34,127 bases of DNA from Desulfobacteraceae bacterium. Its GTDB lineage: Bacteria; Desulfobacterota; Desulfobacteria; Desulfobacterales; Desulfobacteraceae. Where the stretch lies: positions 1 to 34,127 of the forward strand of contig JAAEKY010000068.1 of the NCBI GenBank assembly GCA_024227235.1. The letters run 5' to 3'. The notes beneath the pieces are model-generated. The model saw only the letters and a program-made list of their open reading frames with translations, searched no databases and had not been told where the DNA came from. Position numbers and translations under genes: made by a program. Below are positions 22,683 to 30,903 of this stretch, in pieces; position 1 is the first letter of the stretch; every line of letters begins with the position of its first letter.

Positions 22683-24749
22683 ATGAGCAGGCTTCTGAAG
22701 CGAATATTATTTTTCCTGGCAATTTTTTGCCTGTCAATTGAACTGCATGCAGCCCAGATGAATGAAACCCAGATCCGGCAGGCTGCCCAGAACTGGTTGG
22801 ACCGAAATAAGATCTTCCAGCGTGAAGCAGGCAAGGGGAACACGTATCGTGTGGAAACCGTATCCGCAATTGATATGGATCAGCAAAACACCCCTTTAGC
22901 CTTCCATGTGGATTTGTCTCCAAAAGGATATCTAATCATCTCAGGCAATGATCTTATTTCCCCGGTGATTGCGTTCAGTGCTATGAGTAATCTCAATCTT
23001 CTTGATCACCCTGATAATGCATTCAGAACTCTGTTGTTCGGTGATCTGGAGCACTGCCACCGGGCTTTGGCAGAAATTGTAAGCAAAGAATCAACAATAA
23101 GGACCTCAAAAAAAAATACGGGTTCAAAAAATCAACTGCTTTGGCAGAAATTGCTTGCCCAGGAAATCAGTTCAGACAATCTCATTCCCAAGGAAGCTGG
23201 TGACAGTCCCCTTATTGGGCCGTTGATGACCACGAGCTGGAATCAAAACCGTCACTATAACGAACTGTGCCCACTGGACTCTCATGCATCCTCCCATTAT
23301 AACGGCCGGATGCCAACCGGATGTGTGGCCACGGCTGGAGGTCAGCTAATGAAATATTACAACTGGCCGACACAGGGGACAGGCTCCCATTCCTATTTTG
23401 ATGAGACAGAGGAACTGGCGGCTAGTTTTTCAGATCCCTATGATTGGTCAGCCATGCTGGACACCTATGATCCATGGGGTGAGGAACCACAGGAAGCTGT
23501 CGATGCGGTGTCAGAGCTTCTCTATGAACTCGGCGTCTCCATTGAAATGAATTATGACCCTGCTGGTTCCAGTGCTTCGATGGGTGATCTGAATTCGTCT
23601 TTGACGTCTCATTTTTATTATGAGACCGGCAGCTTTATTTACCGCAGTGACGATGAGGCAGCTTTTGATGCAGCCGTGTATAACAATATAATCGCTCAAC
23701 GGGTGGTCGTGACAACCTATCCGGGACACGCTATTGTGGTGGACGGGCTCGACCAGGAAGAAGGAGAAGACTTCTATCATATCAATTATGGCTGGGGCGG
23801 ATTAAACAATGGTTGGTATAAACTGACAGAAGTTCCCATTGATTCTTCTTCCGGTTCGGAAACACGTTCCCTTTTCTCCGGTCTTTTCGATATCCGGCCA
23901 CAATTTTTACCTCTGCTTAAGGACTTTACCGACCAGATCGATACAGACGGTGAAATAGATATCATCTGGAGCTTTCCCGATGTCAGACGGTCCGAGGTTA
24001 CACAATTTCAGATCTTTAAAGGCGAATATGAGACCATGGAATTTTTCGATTCCTGTGACGATCTCACCGACTGGACAGGGTCTTCTTACTGGCAGGTGGC
24101 TTCAGATGAAGGATATACAGCAGATGGATTTTATTTCCCACCGGATATTCTGGGCTACTTTGACCTTAACCTGGCTGTACCGGTCAGAGCAAATACAGAT
24201 ACCATACTGAGTTTTCGGTACAAAGCCGTGTTGTACGATGCCCATCTCTTTTTACAGACATCGGTTGATAATGGTGAGACCTGGGTCACTCGTTTTGATG
24301 TGACAAGCACCCCAGGGAACCAGGGATGGCTTGAAGCACAGATTGATATAGCCGATCAACCTGAAGATTTTTTGATCCGGTTTCGATCGGAGTTTGAAAG
24401 TGGCAGCTACTGGCCTTCACCCCATGGTGGTATATGGCTCGATGATATTCGTATCAGCGGTGCTGAATTTATTGCCTGGCAAGTGGCAGCAGATTCCCTT
24501 CCTCCCAGTGCAGACCAATACCAGCTCTCTCTGCAAAATGGATCCTATTATTTTAGTATGCGGGCTGGAGACAGCCAGGGTTGGGGCCCCAGATCACCTA
24601 CCACCGGCATTGTTATACAAATTCCAGATGTATATGCCGATTTTGACCAGGACAATGACGTGGATGGACGTGATATCGTAGCGTTTACCTTGAATGGAGC
24701 CTTCGAAAGACTCTCAGAGGTGGCTGCCGATTTCGGACGTCAGCAGTAA
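22683..24749 (+). CDS. Secreted C10-family cysteine protease (streptopain-like) with dockerin-like tail
   Basis: The 688-residue product has a signal peptide (SRLLKRILFFLAIFCLSIEL, cut near LHA-A) and a Spi-like propeptide (ETVSAIDMDQQNTPLAFHVD, GYLIISGNDLISPVIAFS). The C10 catalytic domain follows, with Cys214 in MPTGCVATAGGQLMKYYNWP, His349 in YPGHAIVVDGL and the HINYGWGG motif. The downstream region (residues about 400-640) looks like a beta-sandwich with 'GGIWLDDIRISG' typical of MAM/jelly-roll adhesion modules. The end, DVYADFDQDNDVDGRDIVAF, is a single EF-hand/dockerin-type calcium loop. ATG 22683 has GGAGG 5 bases upstream and starts the signal peptide; the longer frame from 22431 would run through attC site G. 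It is probably exported and self-activated. Confidence 0.88.
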   Translation: MSRLLKRILFFLAIFCLSIELHAAQMNETQIRQAAQNWLDRNKIFQREAGKGNTYRVETVSAIDMDQQNTPLAFHVDLSPKGYLIISGNDLISPVIAFSAMSNLNLLDHPDNAFRTLLFGDLEHCHRALAEIVSKESTIRTSKKNTGSKNQLLWQKLLAQEISSDNLIPKEAGDSPLIGPLMTTSWNQNRHYNELCPLDSHASSHYNGRMPTGCVATAGGQLMKYYNWPTQGTGSHSYFDETEELAASFSDPYDWSAMLDTYDPWGEEPQEAVDAVSELLYELGVSIEMNYDPAGSSASMGDLNSSLTSHFYYETGSFIYRSDDEAAFDAAVYNNIIAQRVVVTTYPGHAIVVDGLDQEEGEDFYHINYGWGGLNNGWYKLTEVPIDSSSGSETRSLFSGLFDIRPQFLPLLKDFTDQIDTDGEIDIIWSFPDVRRSEVTQFQIFKGEYETMEFFDSCDDLTDWTGSSYWQVASDEGYTADGFYFPPDILGYFDLNLAVPVRANTDTILSFRYKAVLYDAHLFLQTSVDNGETWVTRFDVTSTPGNQGWLEAQIDIADQPEDFLIRFRSEFESGSYWPSPHGGIWLDDIRISGAEFIAWQVAADSLPPSADQYQLSLQNGSYYFSMRAGDSQGWGPRSPTTGIVIQIPDVYADFDQDNDVDGRDIVAFTLNGAFERLSEVAADFGRQQ

Positions 24750-24996
24750 AAACTAAAGATAGTCTTTTCAGATCATCATCTTGTCAGACCAGGTTAACCC
24801 GCTGAAAAGATATATCATTCAACCAAAAAATACTTTTATAATCACCATAGGTTAACGTTTTCGGCCTCAAAAACAGCAATTTAAGAATTTATTATGGTTT
24901 TCAACGAACAGATGAACCGGATGAAGCCCGTTATTTGGAATGTCAAATATTATAATATCTTTTAAAAAAACAACCCTATTACTTTAAGGTCATATC

Positions 24997-25437
24997 ATGA
25001 ATGAAAAAAATGCCTGGAAGGCTGTTAAAAATAGATACAGGCTTTCTACAAAAGTTCAAATGTACTTTGAACTAAGTTTTCCTAAGTATCTTATAGGCAA
25101 ATGCAGGTTCACTATCAACAATACCGATGAAATTAGAAAGCAAAAAGTCTCTCTTTCCACAAAAGGGATTGTTTTTTCAGACACAATACCACTCAGTTGG
25201 TTTACTTCCTCGGTATTAATACCTTGGGAAAAGATGCTGAAAATTGCTATCTCAGATACAACACCTTCAATTGACGGTATTTTGGACACGCCATTGTCAA
25301 CCAAATCAAATAATCAACCCTCTGATTTTGAGTGCTGCAAACTACAACTCAATGATCCGAAAGAAATGACAATTGATGTGCCATGGTCAAAAGAGTTTAC
25401 AGATTATGTACAAAGGAACAAACTATTTGATATTTAA
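24997..25437 (+). CDS. Uncharacterised protein
   Basis: A 146-residue soluble protein without signal peptide. Its middle part (KQKVSLSTKGIVFSDTIPLS, then WFTSSVLIPWEKMLKIAISD) has the 'GI-x-hydrophobic-x7-P-x-LxIPW' pattern of a family of small uncharacterised bacterial proteins with a beta-rich fold. The N-terminal WKAVKNRYRL segment agrees with this. AAGGTC lies about 6 bases before ATG 24997. It is alone, between the C10 protease and the sigma-54 promoter region. No function is proposed. Confidence 0.6.
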   Translation: MNEKNAWKAVKNRYRLSTKVQMYFELSFPKYLIGKCRFTINNTDEIRKQKVSLSTKGIVFSDTIPLSWFTSSVLIPWEKMLKIAISDTTPSIDGILDTPLSTKSNNQPSDFECCKLQLNDPKEMTIDVPWSKEFTDYVQRNKLFDI

Positions 25438-25629
25438 CCCTTGGTTACATTCAGGCAAAAAGTCAAAGATACCGTGGCAACAAGCATTGAAATCAATATC
25501 TTGTCTAACAGGTTGTTCCCTGATGGAAGGATCAAGGCTCTTTTAACGATGATTCTGTAATTGGAGATTATTTGAGTTCTGGAGAATAGCATAAGGTACT
25601 GTATTCAAACAGAATTTATGATTTGATTC

Positions 25630-25655
25630 CAAAAGTTCAAATTCATGAACTTTTG
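25630..25655. promoter_or_regulatory. Upstream palindrome 1, putative enhancer-binding site
   Basis: CAAAAGTTCA (25630-25639) and TGAACTTTTG (25646-25655) are perfect inverted repeats separated by 6 bases. The site lies about 235-255 bases upstream of the predicted sigma-54 start point, in the normal range for bacterial enhancer-binding proteins. It shares the GTTCA/TGAAC half-sites with palindrome 2. Confidence 0.6.
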
Positions 25656-25714
25656 AAAAAATCCTATAATTTCAACCATTTAAAAAAAATATTGTCAATA
25701 CTCAGTTAAAAGGG

Positions 25715-25730
25715 GTTCAAAATTTTGAAC
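25715..25730. promoter_or_regulatory. Upstream palindrome 2, putative enhancer-binding site
   Basis: GTTCAAAATTTTGAAC is a perfect 16-bp palindrome about 155-170 bases upstream of the predicted sigma-54 start point. It has the same GTTCA/TGAAC half-sites as palindrome 1, with centre-to-centre spacing of about 80 bases. Confidence 0.65.
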
Positions 25731-25860
25731 TTTATTGTCGTATCCCCCATAACTTCTCTATCCTAATAAATTTAAAGGGAATAATATATTTAATAAAAAA
25801 AGCTATTATTTCAACTGTTTAAAAAATTAAATTCATTTAATTGTTGAATTTTTGAAGTAC

Positions 25861-25876
25861 TGGCAAGGTCTTTGCA
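25861..25876 (+). promoter_or_regulatory. Sigma-54 (-24/-12) promoter
   Basis: TGGCAAGGTCTTTGCA matches the sigma-54 consensus TGGCACGNNNNTTGCW in 15 of 16 positions, with exact GG-to-GC spacing and the preferred CT before the -24 box (ACTGGCA). The start point would be near 25887. No gene follows closely on the plus strand; only a terminator hairpin does. Confidence 0.75.
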
Positions 25877-25886
25877 TTAACTATAA

Positions 25887-25972
25887 TCAAATACAAATTA
25901 GTTTTTTCATCTTTTTTTCCTTTTCTAAGAAGGGCTACCACAAAGAAATTTTGGTAGCCCTTCTTAGTTTTA
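25887..25972 (+). ncRNA. Putative sigma-54-dependent small RNA (about 85 nt)
   Basis: This is inferred from the sigma-54 promoter upstream and the strong terminator at 25925-25967. Transcription would produce about 85 nt: a 38-nt T-rich unstructured 5' part, then the hairpin. No coding frame fits. The alternative is that the promoter reads through to the SPFH gene at 26681, or that the hairpin serves as an attenuator. Confidence 0.4.
25925..25967. terminator. Bidirectional hairpin terminator
   Basis: CTAAGAAGGGCTACCA (25925-25940) and TGGTAGCCCTTCTTAG (25952-25967) form a perfect 16-bp stem. T-rich sequence precedes the stem and a short TTTT follows it. It could end transcripts from either direction. 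Confidence 0.75.
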
Positions 25973-26063
25973 GCACCTGCTAAAAAAATCTAAACTCCAA
26001 TGGTTGCTATTTTAATTCGATTTAAAATCAAAATGTAAATTGATTATGCTTAGCTCTTAAGGA

Positions 26064-26342
26064 TTACCCTGTGAAGTATGTAAAAAGATTCACCCCATAT
26101 CCGATAAGAATCACACCAAAAAGCCCTGTGGAAAAACCCATAGCAACAATAACTCTATATAAATTTTTATTTGCTCCATGAGTTCGAGATAATTCTATAT
26201 TATCAAATTGTATTGTACCATCTGAAGAGCGGTTCTCCTGTTCATACTTTTCAAGAAGCTTAGTTTTTTTACGGCCTTTGATAACCATAAAAATTCCAGC
26301 TGATAAAAATATGCAACCTGTAACAAATGCGGGTATAAACAT
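26064..26342 (-). CDS. Small two-helix membrane protein, unknown function
   Basis: A 92-residue protein with hydrophobic helices at residues about 2-21 (FIPAFVTGCIFLSAGIFMVI) and 65-90 (VIVAMGFSTGLFGVILIGYG), joined by a charged, hydrophilic loop (KGRKKTKLLEKYEQENRSSD). No family is recognised. AAGGAC lies about 8 bases upstream of ATG 26342. It is transcribed toward the sigma-54 region and would end at the bidirectional terminator. Confidence 0.65.
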   Translation of the reverse strand: MFIPAFVTGCIFLSAGIFMVIKGRKKTKLLEKYEQENRSSDGTIQFDNIELSRTHGANKNLYRVIVAMGFSTGLFGVILIGYGVNLFTYFTG

Positions 26343-26391
26343 TTTTCTTGTCCTTGTTTAAACTATTTTGATTTTTTATAAATTTCCCAAA

Positions 26392-26409
26392 CATCATTCA
26401 AAGGTCTCT
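26392..26409 (-). repeat. Solo copy of the MITE end repeat
   Basis: The complement of 26392-26409 reads AGAGACCTTTGAATGATG, 17 of 18 identical to the right end of the 144-bp element at 2813-2956. No matching second end is visible nearby, so it is a solitary or decayed end. Confidence 0.55.
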
Positions 26410-26605
26410 TAAAGCCAATGACCAATGCAGCAAAGGAGTAGATGTTACACTAATTAGTCCGAAAAAAAAAGAATGAGTAACCCTTCAACTAAAAATAATT
26501 AAATAGTTATTTGAACACAACCCTTTACTTAATGCTTATCCCTTCAAAAAAATATAATGTTATTTTTAGTTATCTGGTTTTACTTGTCTGGTTTTGCATA
26601 TCTTA

Positions 26606-26634
26606 TTGACCTAATTACTAATTTACCGTATTTT
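26606..26634 (+). promoter_or_regulatory. Sigma-70-type promoter for the SPFH/zinc-ribbon genes
   Basis: TTGACC (26606-26611) and TATTTT (26629-26634) are 17 bases apart, giving a start near 26641 and a short leader before ATG 26681. The rest of the gap between 26343 and 26605 holds only the solo MITE end and no gene. Confidence 0.55.
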
Positions 26635-26680
26635 AGATAGTGTTTTCTTTTTCTTATCTTTAACAATTTGGAGATTTCCT

Positions 26681-27817
26681 ATGGGGACTGATAACCTATT
26701 TTTTCTTGAAGCCTTGGAATGGTTTGATGAAACAGGTCAAGCATTTGTTTACAGACTTCCTGAACACGGCTCAGGTGAGATTAAATTTGGCGCACAGCTC
26801 ACGGTGCGAGAAAGCCAGGCAGCTGTTTTCTTTTATAAAGGGAAAGCCATGGGCGTATTTGGGCCTGGACGTCATTCCCTTAAAACAGGGAATATCCCTC
26901 TTCTAACAAAGATAGCGAGTCTTCCATGGGCATTTAAAAGTCCTTTGAGAGCTGAAGTATATTTTGCAAATTTAAAAACATTTACCAACCTAAAATGGGG
27001 AACACGAGATCCTGTTGCATTTAAGGACACTGAACTGGGGCTTGTAAGATTAAGAGCATTTGGCGTTTTTAATTTAAGAATTGTTCAGCCCGTACTTTTT
27101 ATCAATCAATTGGTGGGGACTCAAGGCGTATATACAACTGAAGAAATCAGTGACTATTTAAACCAGGTCGTCGTGTCTAAATTTAATGACTTTATTGGTG
27201 AAAAAATCAAAACTATTTTTGATTTACCTTCACAGTATGATGAATTAGGCAAAGGTCTTGCAAAAAAAGTTCAAGCTGATTTCAAACGGTTTGGGATTGC
27301 TGTTAATGGCCTTTATATCAATTCAATCACGCCACCGCCCGAAGTTCAAAAAGCGATTGATGATAAAAGCAGGATGGCTGTTTTTGATGATATGAATAAA
27401 CTCATGCAAATGAAAACTGCCATGGCCATGGAAAAAATCTCTGAAAATGCAGATGGAGCTGCAAATGCAGGCGCTGGGACAGGTATGGGTATGGGCATGG
27501 GTCTGATGATGCCGGCAATGTTTGCACAACAATTAACAAATCAACCAGCCACATCTCCTGCTCAACAACAGGTTGCCTGCCAGGAATGTCAGAATAATAT
27601 TCCATTGGATGCAAAATTCTGCCCTCAATGCGGCCACCAGCAGGTCGTTTTTGAAAAATGTGACCACTGCGGAAAAAATATAACGCCTGGAACAAATTTT
27701 TGTCCCAGATGCGGTAATCAGATTCAAAATAAAGTAACAGCAAAATTCTGCGCGAACTGCGGTGGTGAGAGTCTTTCAGATTCAATATATTGTAACAATT
27801 GCGGAGAAAAGCATTAG
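26681..27817 (+). CDS. SPFH/band-7 domain protein with three C-terminal zinc ribbons
   Basis: The 378-residue protein starts with an SPFH-like domain (residues about 1-230; VRESQAAVFFYKGKAMGVFG, GPGRHSLKTGNIPLL, RAFGVFNLRIVQPVLFINQL) of the YdjI/'virion core protein-like' type. A methionine- and glycine-rich linker (GAGTGMGMGMGLMMPAMFAQ) follows, then three CxxC-x(n)-CPxCG zinc ribbons at residues about 300-319, 326-345 and 357-375. SPFH proteins form large oligomeric cages or membrane-microdomain scaffolds. No N-terminal membrane anchor is visible, so soluble or peripheral assembly is likely. The start has TTGGAGA 6 bases upstream. The gene overlaps the next one, which also carries zinc ribbons, suggesting a joint function. 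Confidence 0.85.
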   Translation: MGTDNLFFLEALEWFDETGQAFVYRLPEHGSGEIKFGAQLTVRESQAAVFFYKGKAMGVFGPGRHSLKTGNIPLLTKIASLPWAFKSPLRAEVYFANLKTFTNLKWGTRDPVAFKDTELGLVRLRAFGVFNLRIVQPVLFINQLVGTQGVYTTEEISDYLNQVVVSKFNDFIGEKIKTIFDLPSQYDELGKGLAKKVQADFKRFGIAVNGLYINSITPPPEVQKAIDDKSRMAVFDDMNKLMQMKTAMAMEKISENADGAANAGAGTGMGMGMGLMMPAMFAQQLTNQPATSPAQQQVACQECQNNIPLDAKFCPQCGHQQVVFEKCDHCGKNITPGTNFCPRCGNQIQNKVTAKFCANCGGESLSDSIYCNNCGEKH

Positions 27818-29045
27818 TTTTAAAGTAGAACATCAATGCCCTCAATGCGGTGCCCCTGTCATTCTGGGAGAAGACACTCTTTTTTTTGTATGCGAATTTT
27901 GCCGTGTACGGTCTTGTATCTCACAAAAAGGGTTTTCCCGGTATATGTTTTCTCCGTCTGAAAAAACCAGCAGTGATGCGCATATTATATATCTCCCATA
28001 TTGGCGGTTCAAAGGTGTTCGCTATACCTGCACTTTAAAAGGTGTTGAACACAAATTCCTTGACATCAGCTGTCTTGCAATGGGAGAACCCAGAAAAAAC
28101 ATCCCAATTTCTTTAGGATTTCGATCCCAGGCCCTACCGTTAAAACTCGTATCCGCCAAAACAAACGGAAGTTTTTTACGCCCTTCAGGATATGAGCAGA
28201 CACTTTTGAATATGAATAAAAAATTTACCTCGGATAATAAAAATGTATTTCAGGAAAATATTGGTGAAACCTCAAGCCTGATTTACTCCCCCTTTTATAT
28301 AAAAAATGGGCATCTTCTTGACGGCATTCTTAACAAGCCTGTTGGAACTATTGATGAGAATAGCTTTGATTTGGATCGTGCTGACACCTGCAGGCCCGAA
28401 AAAGAGACCCTCTTTATTCCTGGGCTTTGCCCATCCTGTGGCTGGGATCTTGAAGGCAACTTAGATTCTCTTGTTCTTGTATGCCGAAACTGTGAAAGTC
28501 TTTGGAGTGCACGTGGCAAACAACTGGCCAGGATAAAATTTGGATGTGCACGCCCGGTCAATGATGAGGATGTCCTGCTGCCTTTCTGGAAAATCAGTGC
28601 AGATATTTCAATAATAGACCTTAAATCATATTCTGATCTGATAAAATTCGGTAATCTTCCACAGGTTCCCTTGCCGGGATCAGATAAACAATCTATATCT
28701 TTTTGGGCACCCGCTTTTAAAATTCGCCCTAAAATATTTTTGCGGTTAATCACTCAACTGGCTATCCTTCAACCCAAAGATGATTTTAAAAAACAATTGA
28801 CCAAGCATACACTGCATGCGGTTAATTTTCCGTCATCTGAAGCCATTGAAAGCATAAAAGTCACTCTGGGTGCTTTAATGAAACCCGCAACAAAATACTT
28901 ACCTAAGCTGGATGAGGTAAAAGTTACGCCAAAGGCAATTAAACTGATTTACCTTCCTTTTGAATCCAAGTCTCATGATCTGTATCATCCGCAATTGGGT
29001 GTCAGCATAAACAAGAACAGTTTAAAACTATCCGAAAATCTTTAA
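27762..29045 (+). CDS. Duplicated zinc-ribbon protein coupled to the SPFH gene, unknown function
   Basis: A protein of about 410-427 residues with two zinc ribbons: HQCPQCGAPVILG...VCEFC (Cys26, Cys29, Cys44, Cys47) and LCPSCGWDLEGNL...LVCRNC (from Cys223). Each ribbon is followed by a similar motif, IIYLPYWRFKG near residue 75 and VLLPFWKISA near residue 275, with a third related FWAPAFKI. The protein therefore looks like an internal duplication of ribbon plus an aromatic-Pro-Trp module. No named family is recognised. The start is uncertain. GTG 27762 lies inside the upstream gene without a ribosome binding site; ATT 27813 overlaps the upstream stop (ATTAG) with GGAG 6 bases before it. It ends 15 bases before the convergent etfA gene. 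Confidence 0.7.
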   Translation: MVRVFQIQYIVTIAEKSISFKVEHQCPQCGAPVILGEDTLFFVCEFCRVRSCISQKGFSRYMFSPSEKTSSDAHIIYLPYWRFKGVRYTCTLKGVEHKFLDISCLAMGEPRKNIPISLGFRSQALPLKLVSAKTNGSFLRPSGYEQTLLNMNKKFTSDNKNVFQENIGETSSLIYSPFYIKNGHLLDGILNKPVGTIDENSFDLDRADTCRPEKETLFIPGLCPSCGWDLEGNLDSLVLVCRNCESLWSARGKQLARIKFGCARPVNDEDVLLPFWKISADISIIDLKSYSDLIKFGNLPQVPLPGSDKQSISFWAPAFKIRPKIFLRLITQLAILQPKDDFKKQLTKHTLHAVNFPSSEAIESIKVTLGALMKPATKYLPKLDEVKVTPKAIKLIYLPFESKSHDLYHPQLGVSINKNSLKLSENL

Positions 29046-29059
29046 TTTTATAAAAACAA

Positions 29060-30058
29060 TTAATCCCTTATTTTTTCTTTAATGGCTTTTATAATTCCAA
29101 GACAAGCTTGATTTGCATCTGCTACAATGGCGACATCAGCCATTTTCATCAGGGTGGCATTGGGGTTTTTGTTAATCGCAATTATAAAATCAGCATCTGT
29201 AATGGCAGCTGTATGCTGAATAGCCCCACTGATACCAAAAGACAATAGTATTTTTGGTTTTACATTTTTTCCTGCCTGGCCAATAAGAGAATCGTGGGGG
29301 ACCCACTCAGAGTATACGACAGGTCTTGTGGCGCCCACTTCAGCATTCATTAGCTTAGCTAAATCAAACAGCTTTTTAAATTTCCTTTTGCTACCCATAC
29401 CTCGACCACCGCAGATTACAATATCGGCCTCTTCAATTTTCTGCTTTTTGTAGGGCTTATGTTTAGACTGAACAAGTTTTATCTTATCCCGGGGCAGCTC
29501 TTTTGGCAGCTCCAAATAGATAATATCCCCTTTTGCTTCAATGTCATGGGGTTGTTCATGAAAGGTTCCCGGTCGAATCGTTGCCATTTGAGGACGTTGA
29601 GAAGGGGTAATAATTTTTGCAACCAGATTACCGCCAAAAGATGGAGCAATCTGGACCAGCCTCCCTTTTTCATCTATGTCAAGATCAATACAGTCTGCTG
29701 TCAATCCTGTTTTAAGTTGTTTGGCCATTCTTGGTGCTGTTTCCTGGCCGAATCGGGTAGCGCCAACAAGCAGGGTCTCGGGTCGATACTCTTTTACCAG
29801 CCATGTCATTAGCCAAGAGTAAGTTTCAATAGAATAAGATTTTAAGTTTGGATGATCAATCACATACACTTTTTGTGCACCATGGGCAATATATTCGGCC
29901 ACATACTCATCCACTTTATGGCCAAACACAACAGCACAAACATTTCCACCTGTTTTTGTGGAAAGGTAAACGGCTCTGGATAGGATCTGAAGGGTTACCC
30001 GGTTTTGAAAATAATTCCTGTAATCACCAAACACCCATATATCTTTTTTAGTGCCCAT
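29060..30058 (-). CDS. etfA: Electron transfer flavoprotein alpha subunit
   Basis: The 332-residue protein has the EtfA layout. The N-terminal half shows IWVFGDYRN and 'ETYSWLMTWLVKEYRPETLLVGATRFGQETAPRMAK' (shortened here: WLMTWLVKEYRPETLLVGAT). The C-terminal FAD domain shows CGGRGMGSKRKFKKLFDLAK, VGATRPVVYSEWVPHDSLIG, SFGISGAIQHTAAI and INKNPNATLMKMADVAIVAD. EtfA binds FAD and, with EtfB, moves electrons between acyl-CoA dehydrogenases and quinone- or ferredoxin-linked partners. Its ATG overlaps the stop of etfB by one base (TAATG). It is the last gene of an acd-etfB-etfA operon. Whether this ETF bifurcates electrons cannot be decided by eye. Confidence 0.93.
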   Translation of the reverse strand: MGTKKDIWVFGDYRNYFQNRVTLQILSRAVYLSTKTGGNVCAVVFGHKVDEYVAEYIAHGAQKVYVIDHPNLKSYSIETYSWLMTWLVKEYRPETLLVGATRFGQETAPRMAKQLKTGLTADCIDLDIDEKGRLVQIAPSFGGNLVAKIITPSQRPQMATIRPGTFHEQPHDIEAKGDIIYLELPKELPRDKIKLVQSKHKPYKKQKIEEADIVICGGRGMGSKRKFKKLFDLAKLMNAEVGATRPVVYSEWVPHDSLIGQAGKNVKPKILLSFGISGAIQHTAAITDADFIIAINKNPNATLMKMADVAIVADANQACLGIIKAIKEKIRD

Positions 30059-30891
30059 TATGCCTCGTCATGTTCATGTGTTTTAAGGTCTTTGCCCATA
30101 GCAGAGCTGATAACTTTACCATAGTCATCAAACAACTGATCCACTACTTTTTTCACTGCACCTTTAAGGACCCTGTTCTCTTTTTGGGTTGTGGGTGAAA
30201 AAACATCAATAATTCTTGTGGGAGAATCTTTTAAAGCAGAAAAATCCTTATCAAATCCCAGTTCTCCTGCACTGACTGTTTTGATATCTGGTTTTTCAAA
30301 GGCTGTTTCTACTCCTCCAAGGGCGAGATATCGAGGCTTATATGCTGATAAATCAATTGTTATAAGTCCTGGCAGATCCATATTTAAAATTTCAAAAAAG
30401 TCATCGACATGTCGCTGAACTTCAATAATATTTTCTTTTACCTCAACACAATTGACATAACCAATGGCAGGAATTTTGAGTTCTTCAGCCAGTTGAGGGC
30501 CGACTTGAGCGGTCTCACTGTCGCTGGTCTGGGCACCGCATAATATGAGATCAAAAGTTTTGCATTCCTTTTGAATACACTTTGCCAAAATATGGCTGGT
30601 TAAAAAAGTATCTGCTCCTGCCATCTGGCGATCGGTGAGTAACACCCCCTCATCTGCGCCAAGCGCTTTGGCCTGGTGTAGGATCTCTTCAGCCAAGGCA
30701 GGCCCCATGGTTATTGCACAAATATGGGCGGCTTGTTTTTCCTTGATCTGTAAAGCTGCCTCCAGTGCTCTCCGACTTGCCGGATCCATCATTCCTTGAG
30801 CCAGTTCTCTTTTTAAAGTCCCTGTTTTTGAATTCCACGGCAATTCTGAAACCATGGGGACTTGCTTAATACATACAATAATATTTAACAT
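30058..30891 (-). CDS. etfB: Electron transfer flavoprotein beta subunit
   Basis: The 277-residue EtfB starts MLNIIVCIKQVPMVSELPWN and shows the family patterns 'DPASRRALEAALQIKEK' (the usual 'NPFDxxAlEaAlrlkE' region), ITMGPALAEEILHQAKALGA, DLILCGAQTSDSETAQVGPQ (nucleotide-binding AMP/FAD loop) and LPGLITIDLSAYKPRYLALG. It is slightly longer than mitochondrial EtfB at its C-terminus (MGKDLKTHEHDEA). AGGT lies about 7 bases before ATG 30891, 12 bases after the acd stop. With EtfA it forms the heterodimeric electron carrier of this operon. Confidence 0.93.
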   Translation of the reverse strand: MLNIIVCIKQVPMVSELPWNSKTGTLKRELAQGMMDPASRRALEAALQIKEKQAAHICAITMGPALAEEILHQAKALGADEGVLLTDRQMAGADTFLTSHILAKCIQKECKTFDLILCGAQTSDSETAQVGPQLAEELKIPAIGYVNCVEVKENIIEVQRHVDDFFEILNMDLPGLITIDLSAYKPRYLALGGVETAFEKPDIKTVSAGELGFDKDFSALKDSPTRIIDVFSPTTQKENRVLKGAVKKVVDQLFDDYGKVISSAMGKDLKTHEHDEA

Positions 30892-30903
30892 AATTTAACC
30901 TAT

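Larger units (their letters stand above)
25438..26063. other. AT-rich intergenic regulatory region
   Basis: About 620 bases hold no protein gene on either strand. They contain two palindromes with GTTCA half-sites, a sigma-54 promoter and a long hairpin terminator, each listed separately. A loosely repeated TTTCAAC..TTTAAAAAA block also occurs at about 25670-25690 and 25810-25830. Confidence 0.7.
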
